Notes: generated by a model not told the origin, from the sequence alone. 5,470 nt of DNA from an uncultured Oscillospiraceae bacterium (GCA_900555545.1 USLQ01000088.1:1-5470), one strand, 5' to 3'. Positions 1 through 4,996 are shown, numbered from the stretch's first letter. Numbers and translations: made by a program.

Positions 1-241
1 GGTCTGCAAGATCGGCGTTTGGGTGATTTTTTGTTTGAGAACGCCCCAGCAGATAATCAACAGTCACTTCATAAAACTTTGCCAACTCAATAAGGGCATA
101 ATGGCTGATGTCCTTGAAATTATCCCCCTCATAACTGCCCAACGCAGACTTGGAGAGGTGCGTCTGCTCCGCAAGCTGTTCCAGCGTCAGCCCACGCTCC
201 ACACGCAGGTCTTTCAATCGTTCTTGTATGGATAGTTCCAT
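1..241 (-). CDS. XRE-family helix-turn-helix regulator, copy 1 (3' end beyond window)
   Basis: The minus-strand frame opens at an ATG at 241-239 and is still open at base 1, giving 80 codons of an incomplete gene. The protein starts MELSIQERLKDLRVERGLTL. Residues about 6-67 form an XRE/Cro-C1 DNA-binding domain: EQLAEQTHLSKSALGSYE is the helix-turn-helix with recognition helix, and the ALIELAKFYEVTVDYLLGRS stretch is the usual closing helix of this family. The start is fixed by an ideal Shine-Dalgarno, GGAGGTGAT, a few bases upstream. It follows the SUKH gene by 57 nt on the same strand, so the two are probably cotranscribed. It matches the second regulator (1035-1385) at 69 of 80 residues. 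Role inferred: a local transcriptional repressor or autoregulator. Its target and C-terminal part cannot be seen. Confidence 0.88.
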   Translation of the reverse strand, partial: MELSIQERLKDLRVERGLTLEQLAEQTHLSKSALGSYEGDNFKDISHYALIELAKFYEVTVDYLLGRSQTKNHPNADLAD

Positions 242-262
242 GCTATCACCTCCTTGTCTGTT
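1..262 (-). repeat. Regulator repeat, copy 1 (start beyond window)
   Basis: This stretch aligns without gaps, at an offset of 1144, to 1145-1406. The alignment covers the first 80 codons of the XRE gene, its ribosome site and about 20 nt further upstream (CTCCTTGTCTGTT on the plus strand is shared). Similarity is lost beyond that, where the unrelated cargo genes end. Confidence 0.85.
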
Positions 263-298
263 CGATAAATGGAAAGTTACTGATATGTCCTAACAATC

Positions 299-865
299 TC
301 AAAACATAGGCTCTCCATCTTTTCTAACAATCGAACCGCACCCATCTTCCTGTTGATATACATATACGCCATTTTGAATATTTTTCGTGTATTCAACAAT
401 AAAGTCCTTAAATGATAACGCAATCAGCTCTCTTTCTGGAGAGTTATACCAGAAAGTAATAACTTGTCCATATGTTCCGTTTTTTGCTGGAGAAAAGTCC
501 ATACACAAAAAATGTCCATCAGCAGAACAGGCAAAAGGAACCCACTTTGAACAACCCCATATGTTTTTAACACCACCATCTGGGGTAGCTTCTATTTTCA
601 AAAAATCAGCTTCATTGACCTTTAGTGCTTCCCAACAATAAGCAATTTTTTCCAGTGTGCATAGACTAAAAAAATCAAAAAGATAATCGGCACAATCATC
701 TTGTCCGTTATAGGTTTGATAAAATACTTTGAAATCAGAAGGTAAAGTTAATCCCAATTTTTCCTCTAATGCGAATAACTCTTTTTCCGTTGCTCCATTA
801 AACATATGAGGCTGGAAATCTGCCAACGATTCAATAGCTTTTGTAAAATTTTTAATGAAATCCAT
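299..865 (-). CDS. SUKH-family (SMI1/KNR4) protein, probable immunity protein
   Basis: This 188-residue soluble protein has no signal peptide or membrane segment. Residues about 25-55 (ATEKELFALEEKLGLTLPSD followed by FKVFYQTYNG) are the typical opening of the SMI1/KNR4 (SUKH-1) fold: an acidic helix, the LP-x-D-F/Y turn and the Y-x-x-x-NG end. A WVPFACSADGHFLCMDFSP segment and the late hydrophobic FWYNSPERELIALSFKDFIVEY helix also fit. SUKH proteins are known mainly as immunity proteins that bind and neutralise secreted polymorphic toxins, so this is the likely job, but no cognate toxin is in the window. The start is supported by GCAGGAG upstream of the ATG at 865. It lies 42 nt downstream of a repeat-borne promoter and 57 nt upstream of an XRE gene. 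Coding is AT-rich compared with the kdp genes. Confidence 0.85.
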   Translation of the reverse strand: MDFIKNFTKAIESLADFQPHMFNGATEKELFALEEKLGLTLPSDFKVFYQTYNGQDDCADYLFDFFSLCTLEKIAYCWEALKVNEADFLKIEATPDGGVKNIWGCSKWVPFACSADGHFLCMDFSPAKNGTYGQVITFWYNSPERELIALSFKDFIVEYTKNIQNGVYVYQQEDGCGSIVRKDGEPMF

Positions 866-907
866 GATTTTTCTCCTGCAAATTATTATTTGCCACTTTG
901 TACTTTA

Positions 908-1015
908 TCATTTTACCACAATTCCGAGAGCGTGGAAATAGAGAGTTTTTCGGGCTAATTTCCTACCTTTCGGATATACGGGACGGGCGGTCATTTAGGT
1001 GTAGACTTAGAGTAG
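908..1015 (-). repeat. 108-bp cassette repeat, copy A
   Basis: This stretch aligns without gaps to 2101-2208 with 7 differences (101 of 108 identical). It lies between the damaged 3' end of XRE copy 2 and the SUKH gene. On the minus strand it contains a plausible extended -10 promoter at its gene-proximal end. At its other end it includes the stop codon of the frame that continues XRE copy 2. I do not recognise it as an insertion-sequence end. Confidence 0.93.
910..938 (-). promoter_or_regulatory. Promoter in repeat copy A, reading into the SUKH gene
   Basis: On the minus strand a TTTCCA -35 (938-933) is followed after 17 nt by TGGTAAAAT, an extended -10 with hexamer at 915-910. The -10 matches the sigma-A consensus at five of six bases and has the upstream TG; the -35 matches at four of six. 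Predicted transcription starts near 903, leaving a leader of about 38 nt before the ATG. The elements are fully conserved in repeat copy B. Confidence 0.6.
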
Positions 1016-1046
1016 TTCATCGATGAGCTGCCCGTCAATATGCCGG
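1007..1046 (-). pseudogene. Out-of-frame tail after XRE copy 2
   Basis: Reading the minus strand in the frame shifted by one base relative to XRE copy 2 gives a short plausible peptide, RHRHIDGQLIDELL, ending in TAA at 1009-1007 inside the 108-bp repeat. It is either the real C-terminus of XRE copy 2 brought out of frame by a small indel, or the end of a different gene fused by deletion. The sequence alone does not decide between these. Confidence 0.4.
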
Positions 1047-1385
1047 TGTCGGTGGAAAATTCGGGTGTACCACCAGTTCACACAAGAGGGAATTATCTAT
1101 CAACCCACTTTTCAAGAGTTCAATCATATCATTACTCAAACGCAGGTCTGCAAGATCGGCGTTTGGGTGATTTCTGTTTTTAGACCGCCCCAATATATAG
1201 TCAGTTGTTACCTCGTAAAACTTCGCCAGCTTGATAAGGGCATAGTGGCTGATGTCCTTGAGGTCGTCCGCTTCATAGCTGCCCAGCGCAGATTTGGAGA
1301 GTTTGGTTTCCTCCGCAAGCTGTTCCAGCGTCAGCCCACGCTCCACCCGCAGGTCTTTCAATCGTTCTTGTATGGATAGTTCCAT
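1035..1385 (-). CDS. XRE-family helix-turn-helix regulator, copy 2 (frameshifted and truncated 3' end)
   Basis: This frame encodes 116 residues from the ATG at 1385, preceded by an AAGGAGG ribosome site. Residues about 6-67 are the XRE helix-turn-helix domain (LAEETKLSKSALGSYE). Residues 72-109 (NHPNADLADLRLSNDMIELL onward) are the linker and start of a C-terminal region. The last seven residues, PPTPAY before an early TGA, look like out-of-frame sequence. After about base 1046 a neighbouring frame continues as RHRHIDGQLIDELL with a stop at 1009-1007. From general recall, relatives in clostridial mobile elements continue well beyond this point, so the gene appears to be cut and joined to other sequence. 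The DNA-binding part is intact and could still act. It follows the 211-residue gene by 38 nt on the same strand, so cotranscription is likely. Confidence 0.8.
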   Translation of the reverse strand: MELSIQERLKDLRVERGLTLEQLAEETKLSKSALGSYEADDLKDISHYALIKLAKFYEVTTDYILGRSKNRNHPNADLADLRLSNDMIELLKSGLIDNSLLCELVVHPNFPPTPAY

Positions 1386-1406
1386 GCACTCCCCCTCCTT
1401 GTCTGT
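1145..1406 (-). repeat. Regulator repeat, copy 2
   Basis: This is the second member of the pair with 1-262. It includes the ribosome site and the coding sequence for the N-terminal 80 residues of XRE copy 2. Together with the 108-bp repeats it brackets the variable cargo genes, so the conserved parts of each cassette are the promoter at one end and the regulator at the other. Confidence 0.85.
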
Positions 1407-1423
1407 TTATGTTACCTGTTATA

Positions 1424-2059
1424 TCAAAGTTTGTTCAGATACCCGATTTCATCTAATTCTGCCTTAATCTCGTCCCATTCACTACGCTTGGGGTTTAATG
1501 CAACAATCATCTCTTTTGTCACCGGCACCCCGTCTGCAAGCTGGCGCACAACTTCCAAAGGCAGGTCGGCGGGATAAAACCACTTCCCGTATTCCACATA
1601 GGTCTGCGGATTACCATCAATCATAGAGAGTAAATCCTTGGAAGCGTCCTCACCAGCCATAGGATTACAGTGCCAAACAACGCCATCTTCCGTCCAGACG
1701 CAAAAAGTGCTTTTCATCTTTTTGACTTCTCTGCTATTCATGAGCTTTTGCAAAGCGGAAGGCATCCCATTTGTCAAATCCTCTATCCGAGGGAGTTTTT
1801 CTTCCCAATCGTAAAGTTCAGAATCTACACCATTGATAACACAGCCTTCAGATGTGAACATGATAATCATGCTTTGCTCACTGCCATCGGTAGCCCAAAA
1901 TGCTTCTTTTCCCCTTCTCCATATGGGATTGTATGTATAGTGACGGATGAAACTCCATTCCTTCTCTAACATGATGATGTCCAAAGCTGCAAGCCCTTTG
2001 CAGAAAGCCCTTAGGCGATTTACATCAGGTAATCCAGACAAATTTTTCGTTGAAATCAT
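1424..2059 (-). CDS. Uncharacterised 211-residue protein, possible immunity-type cargo
   Basis: I do not recognise this protein. The start at 2059 (MISTKNLSGLPDVNRLRAFC) is chosen because AAAGGAG lies 7 nt upstream and because the analogous SUKH gene starts at the same distance from its repeat. The open frame continues 86 codons further upstream, but that part runs through the repeat and has no visible ribosome site. The product is soluble and acidic, without signal peptide or membrane segments, and rich in Trp (WSFIRHYTYNPIWRRGKEAFW; CVWTEDGVVWHCNP). The C-terminus (PVTKEMIVALNPKRSEWDEI onward) is helical and charged. Sharing its promoter, spacing and downstream XRE gene with a SUKH immunity gene suggests a similar protective role, but that is inference from position only. 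Confidence 0.8.
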   Translation of the reverse strand: MISTKNLSGLPDVNRLRAFCKGLAALDIIMLEKEWSFIRHYTYNPIWRRGKEAFWATDGSEQSMIIMFTSEGCVINGVDSELYDWEEKLPRIEDLTNGMPSALQKLMNSREVKKMKSTFCVWTEDGVVWHCNPMAGEDASKDLLSMIDGNPQTYVEYGKWFYPADLPLEVVRQLADGVPVTKEMIVALNPKRSEWDEIKAELDEIGYLNKL

Positions 2060-2066
2060 ATCGCCA

Positions 2067-2073
2067 CTCCTTT
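2067..2073 (-). promoter_or_regulatory. Ribosome binding site fixing the start of the 211-residue gene
   Basis: AAAGGAG on the minus strand sits 7 nt before the ATG at 2059. It favours this start over the ATG at 2317, which would add 86 residues translated from the promoter repeat. Confidence 0.75.
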
Positions 2074-2100
2074 CAAACTTTAATTGCCATCCAAGTACTT

Positions 2101-2208
2101 TCATTTTACCACAATTCCGAGAGCGTGGAAATAGAGAGTTTTCCGGGCTGATTTCCGACCTTATGGATATACGGGGCGGGCGGTCATTTAGGTGTAGACT
2201 TAGATTAG
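2101..2208 (-). repeat. 108-bp cassette repeat, copy B
   Basis: This stretch is 101/108 identical to 908-1015. Its gene-proximal edge lies 41 nt from the ATG of the 211-residue gene, against 42 nt in copy A. The sequence beyond its distal edge (after 2208) is unlike that beyond copy A, so 2208 marks the end of the duplicated unit here. Confidence 0.93.
2103..2131 (-). promoter_or_regulatory. Promoter in repeat copy B, reading into the 211-residue gene
   Basis: The same elements as in copy A are present: TTTCCA at 2131-2126, 17-nt spacer, and TGG then TAAAAT with hexamer at 2108-2103. None of the seven differences between the repeats falls in the -35 or -10, so both cassettes should have the same basal promoter. 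Confidence 0.6.
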
Positions 2209-2323
2209 CATGGAAATAATTAAGGTCCCTGTAAGGGTTCTTCAGCAGGATCAAGATTCTGCAAACGCCGCTGCTCTGTCGATTCTCCGCACGTTTTTCT
2301 TTGAACCGCTTGAACATCTATTC

Positions 2324-2335
2324 ACGAATATTCGT
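2324..2335. repeat. Perfect 12-bp palindrome
   Basis: ACGAATATTCGT reads the same on both strands. It lies in the gene-free junction, about 240 nt before kdpD and just upstream of where the minus-strand cassette array begins. It could be an operator for a dimeric regulator, but nothing in the window ties it to one, and a second copy was not seen. Confidence 0.4.
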
Positions 2336-2346
2336 AACCGTGTATT

Positions 2347-2374
2347 TATGAGACCGGCATAAGCGGGTCCCATA
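2347..2374. repeat. Imperfect hairpin (10 of 12 pairs, 4-base loop)
   Basis: TATGAGACCGGC (2347-2358) pairs with GCGGGTCCCATA (2363-2374) except at two positions, around an ATAA loop. There is no T-run on either side long enough for a standard intrinsic terminator. It may be a weak transcript end, a protein site or a remnant of an element end. Confidence 0.4.
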
Positions 2375-2458
2375 ATCAGGAGCCACATAAATGCTCTGTT
2401 CCCACACAAGCAATGCTATTCTGAATCAAAGAAAGGCATTAACATTTTTGCGCCTATC

Positions 2459-2522
2459 CTTATCTGATCTTAATGCCAATTTTATCTTTCTTATACGTTC
2501 ATAGCATTTCTCATGATAAAAT
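2459..2522 (+). promoter_or_regulatory. kdpD promoter with bipartite CTTA box
   Basis: CTTA occurs at 2459-2462, 2469-2472 and 2490-2493, that is at spacings of 10 and 21 bp, as expected for one face of the helix and the direct half-sites of OmpR-type regulators. The last two lie in a block, CTTAATGC-N3-TTTT-N3-TTTCTTA, that closely matches 4553-4576 before the second kdp unit. An extended -10, TGATAAAAT (hexamer 2517-2522), begins 48 nt after the first CTTA of that block. No good -35 is present at the right distance, which fits an activated promoter. A KdpE-type regulator is the natural candidate, by inference. Confidence 0.55.
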
Positions 2523-2572
2523 TTAGAAAATATATCGTATGCTCAATATAGATGTCTTAGGAGAAATCTCTT

Positions 2573-4531
2573 ATGGAGCTCTTAGAAACGCAGCATCTTC
2601 CTCATACCGCCGCTCCCGGGAGACTCAAAATCTTCTTCGGATACGCCGCGGGAGTCGGAAAAACATACGCCATGTTGGAAGCGGCCCATCAGGCCAAGCA
2701 AGAGGGCGTTGACGTTGTCGTTGGATATGTCGAGCCCCACGCCCGGCCGGATACCCTGGCCCTGCTGGAGGGGCTGGAGACGCTTCCTCCGGCAGAGATC
2801 GAGTACCATGGGCTTCGGCTGCGGGAGTTCGATCTGGATCTGGCGCTGCAAAGAAAACCCCATCTGATTTTGGTGGATGAGCTGGCCCATACGAACGCGC
2901 CGGGCAGCCGCCACACAAAACGGTATCAGGATGTGGAGGAACTGCTGCAAGCCGGCATCCATGTCTATACGACCGTCAATGTGCAGCATTTGGAGTCTCT
3001 GCACGACCTGGTATCCTCCATCACCGGGATCGAGGTCAGCGAGCGGATCCCGGACCGCGTTTTTGACCGGGCGGAGCAGGTGGAGCTGGTGGACATCGAG
3101 CCGGACGAGCTGATGAAGCGCCTGCAAACAGGGAAGGTCTATCGGGAGCGCCAGGCCAGGCAGGCCCTTTCCCATTTTTTCTCTGTGGACAACCTGAGGG
3201 CGTTACGGGAGATCGCCATGCGCCGGACGGCGGACCAGCTGAACCACGCGGCGGTGCGGGAGGGAAACGAAAAAAGCGCCCGGGCGGGGGAGCATATTTT
3301 GATCTGCCTCTCCTCCGCGCCCTCCAACGCCAGAGTGATCCGGACCGCCGCGCGGATGGCGGAGGCCTTCCACAGCGGATTTACCGCGCTCTTTGTGCAG
3401 ACGCCGGAGACGCGCGAGCTGTCCGGCGAAAATCTGACGCGGCTCCGCGGCAACCTGCGCCTCGCGGAACAGCTGGGGGCACAGATCGCCACTGTATATG
3501 GCTCGGACCCGGCTGTGCAGATCGCGGAGTACGCCCGGGTCAGCGGCGTCACCAAGATCGTCATGGGCCGGATCAACCACAAGCAGGCTTTTCCGTTTGG
3601 AAAGAAAAGTCTGGCAGACCGCCTGATCGAATTGACCAATCTGGATGTGTACATCATCCCGGACCACCAGCCCCGGTATAAAAAGCCGCACGGAACACCG
3701 CATCCGCCCAAATTCCGCTTCACCTGGAAGGATACTGGTGTGATGTTGGGCACGCTGCTGCTCTCCACCGGAGTGGGCTTTCTGTTCCACAGCGCCGGCC
3801 TCAGCGAGTCGAACATCATCCCTGTTTATCTCCTCGGCGTACTGCTCACGGCGGTCTGGACCAGGGGGTATCTCTATGGGGCGGCGGCCTCCTTTCTGAG
3901 CGTAGCCGCCTTCAATTTCTTTTTCACAGAGCCGCGATTTTCCTTTCGGGCCGATGGACCCAGCTATCCGGTCACCTTTTTGATCATGCTGTTCTCCAGT
4001 ATCCTGGCGAATTCCCTGGCAACCCGTGTGCAGGAGCAGGCGCGCCTGGCGGCGGAGAAAAGCTATTATACCGAGCTGCTTTTGGAAAGCAGTCAAAAGC
4101 TGCAAAACGCGCGGACAGAGTGGGACTGTCTGCGGCTGACTGCGGAGCAGCTCCACCGTCTGTTTGACCGTCCGGTCCTCTATGCGCTGAGCCGAACCGG
4201 CGCGGAGCTGTCCTTTCGGGTGGAGCCGTCCGAGGCCGCTCCGGTCCTCTCTGAGCTCGGCCCGGACGAGATGGGGGTCGCTCAGTGGGTACAGCGGAAT
4301 AACAGGCACGCAGGGGCGGCCACCCATACGCTCCCAAACTCCAAATGGATGTTCCTTTCCGTCAGAGGAACGCAGGGAGGAATGGGGATCGTCGGAATTC
4401 CAATGGCCGGTTTTCCCGCTCCGGATGCCTTTGAGAAAAACCTGATGATCGCCATACTGAGCCAGTGCGGCCTCAGTCAGGAGCGCATCCGGTTGCAGGA
4501 GGAACAAAATCACGCCGCTCCGCTGTTATAA
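2573..4531 (+). CDS. kdpD: KdpD-type potassium/turgor sensor lacking the histidine-kinase domain
   Basis: This 652-residue membrane protein corresponds to the sensory part of KdpD, which controls high-affinity K+ uptake. Residues about 17-225 are the KdpD N-terminal domain, with a Walker A-like GYAAGVGKT (23-31) and Walker B region ILVDELAHTN (99-108). Residues about 240-365 are a USP-like domain. Within it SSA, 20 residues, then FTALF (247-274) resembles the SXS-X20-FTAXY motif linked to c-di-AMP binding in Staphylococcus aureus KdpD. Four membrane helices (DUF4118 type) lie at about 388-482, and a GAF-like region at about 495-640. The protein then ends at RLQEEQNHAAPLL, with no H-box (SHDLRTPL type) and no ATPase domain, against roughly 900 residues in full-length KdpD. 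No frameshift is evident, as a terminator follows at once, so the short form looks genuine. AGGAG at 2559-2563 supports the start. It would need a separate kinase to signal. Confidence 0.95.
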   Translation: MELLETQHLPHTAAPGRLKIFFGYAAGVGKTYAMLEAAHQAKQEGVDVVVGYVEPHARPDTLALLEGLETLPPAEIEYHGLRLREFDLDLALQRKPHLILVDELAHTNAPGSRHTKRYQDVEELLQAGIHVYTTVNVQHLESLHDLVSSITGIEVSERIPDRVFDRAEQVELVDIEPDELMKRLQTGKVYRERQARQALSHFFSVDNLRALREIAMRRTADQLNHAAVREGNEKSARAGEHILICLSSAPSNARVIRTAARMAEAFHSGFTALFVQTPETRELSGENLTRLRGNLRLAEQLGAQIATVYGSDPAVQIAEYARVSGVTKIVMGRINHKQAFPFGKKSLADRLIELTNLDVYIIPDHQPRYKKPHGTPHPPKFRFTWKDTGVMLGTLLLSTGVGFLFHSAGLSESNIIPVYLLGVLLTAVWTRGYLYGAAASFLSVAAFNFFFTEPRFSFRADGPSYPVTFLIMLFSSILANSLATRVQEQARLAAEKSYYTELLLESSQKLQNARTEWDCLRLTAEQLHRLFDRPVLYALSRTGAELSFRVEPSEAAPVLSELGPDEMGVAQWVQRNNRHAGAATHTLPNSKWMFLSVRGTQGGMGIVGIPMAGFPAPDAFEKNLMIAILSQCGLSQERIRLQEEQNHAAPLL

Positions 4532-4555
4532 GCGGAGCGGCGTTTATTTTTTCTT
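4512..4555 (+). terminator. Strong intrinsic terminator after kdpD
   Basis: A perfect 13-bp stem (4512-4524 with 4531-4543) closes a 6-base loop, GTTATA, and is followed by a T-rich run to about 4555. The kdpD stop codon (4529-4531) lies in the loop and at the base of the right arm, so the last codons of kdpD also encode the hairpin. It should separate the kdpD transcript from the downstream unit. Confidence 0.93.
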
Positions 4556-4606
4556 AATGCGGTTTTCAGTTCCTTAATCCCCATTTATTGCGGAGCACAG
4601 TATGCT
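4553..4606 (+). promoter_or_regulatory. Promoter of the kdpFA unit with bipartite CTTA box
   Basis: CTTAATGC-N2-TTTT-N3-TTCCTTA (4553-4576) closely repeats the block before kdpD, with one base less between the two CTTA elements (20 against 21). A possible -10, TATGCT (4601-4606), begins 48 nt after the first CTTA, the same distance as at kdpD. No strong -35 is visible, which would fit dependence on an activator bound at the box. The box begins right after the terminator T-run. Confidence 0.55.
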
Positions 4607-4660
4607 ATGGATGCAAAACAGATCTGTGTCCTATGAATGAAACAAAAGGAGATCGATGGT

Positions 4661-4795
4661 ATGTCAGAGTATTGGCTTCTGCGTTTGATCATGGCGGGAG
4701 GGGTGATCGGCCTTGCCGCCGCGCTGAACCTCATGGGGAAATCGGTGCAGGCCGCTTTCCGTCACACGTATGTCAGAAAGGGGATTCAGGTATGA
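4661..4795 (+). CDS. Single-helix membrane microprotein ahead of kdpF (44 aa)
   Basis: The product begins MSEYWLLRLIMAGGVIGLAA and ends in a basic tail, KSVQAAFRHTYVRKGIQV. Residues about 5-26 form one hydrophobic segment, and the positive tail predicts a cytoplasmic C-terminus. AAAGGAG at 4645-4651, 9 nt before the ATG, supports translation. It is the first gene of the kdpF-kdpA unit, and its stop overlaps the next start (ATGA at 4792-4795), so the two are probably translationally coupled. I do not recognise the family. Given its position it may be an accessory or stabilising peptide of the Kdp ATPase, like KdpF, but it does not resemble KdpF in sequence. Its small size leaves some doubt. 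Confidence 0.7.
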   Translation: MSEYWLLRLIMAGGVIGLAAALNLMGKSVQAAFRHTYVRKGIQV

Positions 4796-4893
4796 TGGAT
4801 CTTACCATGATCGGGACGCTGGGCGTCAGCTTTGGAATGGTATGGCTTCTGGTCCGCTGGTGTCAAAAGCAGCTGGACGATCCGGAAGCCTGA
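4792..4893 (+). CDS. Second single-helix membrane microprotein ahead of kdpF (33 aa)
   Basis: The product starts MMDLTMIGTLGVSFGMVWLL and ends VRWCQKQLDDPEA. A hydrophobic helix covers about residues 5-22, followed by a mixed-charge tail with a Cys. The start overlaps the previous stop as ATGA. AAAGGGG about 8 nt upstream could serve as a ribosome site; a second ATG three bases later is an alternative start. It lies 25 nt before kdpF in the same direction. I do not recognise it. Its size, topology and place suggest a Kdp-associated peptide, which is inference only. Confidence 0.68.
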   Translation: MMDLTMIGTLGVSFGMVWLLVRWCQKQLDDPEA

Positions 4894-4918
4894 GCGTCGC
4901 GGAAAGGAGGCGGCCGCC

Positions 4919-4996
4919 GTGTTATTATTGGGGCTCATTATTTTACTGCTGTTCGGATATTTGGTCTATGCACTGGCACATCCGGAGCGTTTTTGA
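4919..4996 (+). CDS. kdpF: KdpF, small subunit of the K+-transporting Kdp ATPase
   Basis: This 25-residue peptide starts at GTG (4919-4921), with AAAGGAGG at 4903-4910 as ribosome site. It is almost entirely one membrane helix ending GYLVYALAHPERF. The LFGYLVYAL core and the terminal acidic-x-F are the KdpF signature (the Escherichia coli form has GYLVYALINAEAF). KdpF is known to sit in the membrane beside KdpA and stabilise the KdpFABC complex. kdpA starts 31 nt downstream, the standard order. The gene is easily missed because of its length and GTG start. Confidence 0.93.
   Translation: MLLLGLIILLLFGYLVYALAHPERF

Larger units (their letters stand above)
2209..2450. other. Junction between the cassette array and the kdp locus; no convincing gene
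   Basis: No gene can be supported here. On the minus strand a short open stretch ending in TAA at 2222-2220 reads QRRLQNLDPAEEPLQGP after a stop only about 30 codons upstream. It could be the last scrap of a lost gene. A 12-bp palindrome and an imperfect hairpin follow. Base composition changes across this interval from the AT-rich left genes to the GC-rich kdp genes, so it may be the edge of an acquired segment. Confidence 0.4.

Noticed and set aside
1..2208. Insertion sequence or complete mobile element
   Set aside because: There is no transposase, integrase, relaxase or matched terminal inverted repeats. Only direct duplication of the cassette parts is seen.
2060..2317. 86-residue N-terminal extension of the 211-residue protein from the ATG at 2317
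   Set aside because: It runs through the promoter repeat, the corresponding frame in repeat copy A has a stop, there is no ribosome site at 2317, and a good one exists for the start at 2059.
3203..4513. 436-residue minus-strand frame opposite kdpD
   Set aside because: It is a long shadow frame in GC-rich DNA. The opposite strand encodes a clear KdpD with all expected motifs.
4544..4660. c-di-AMP (ydaO-type) riboswitch before the kdpFA unit
   Set aside because: The space is too short for the known fold once the promoter and ribosome site are placed, and no paired structure leading to a second terminator is visible.
4588..4791. Longer upstream frame merging into the 33-residue microprotein (101 residues in total)
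   Set aside because: Its start lies between the -10 and the ribosome site of the 44-residue gene, its residues look like out-of-frame translation, and the overlapping ATGA start explains the conserved hydrophobic part better.
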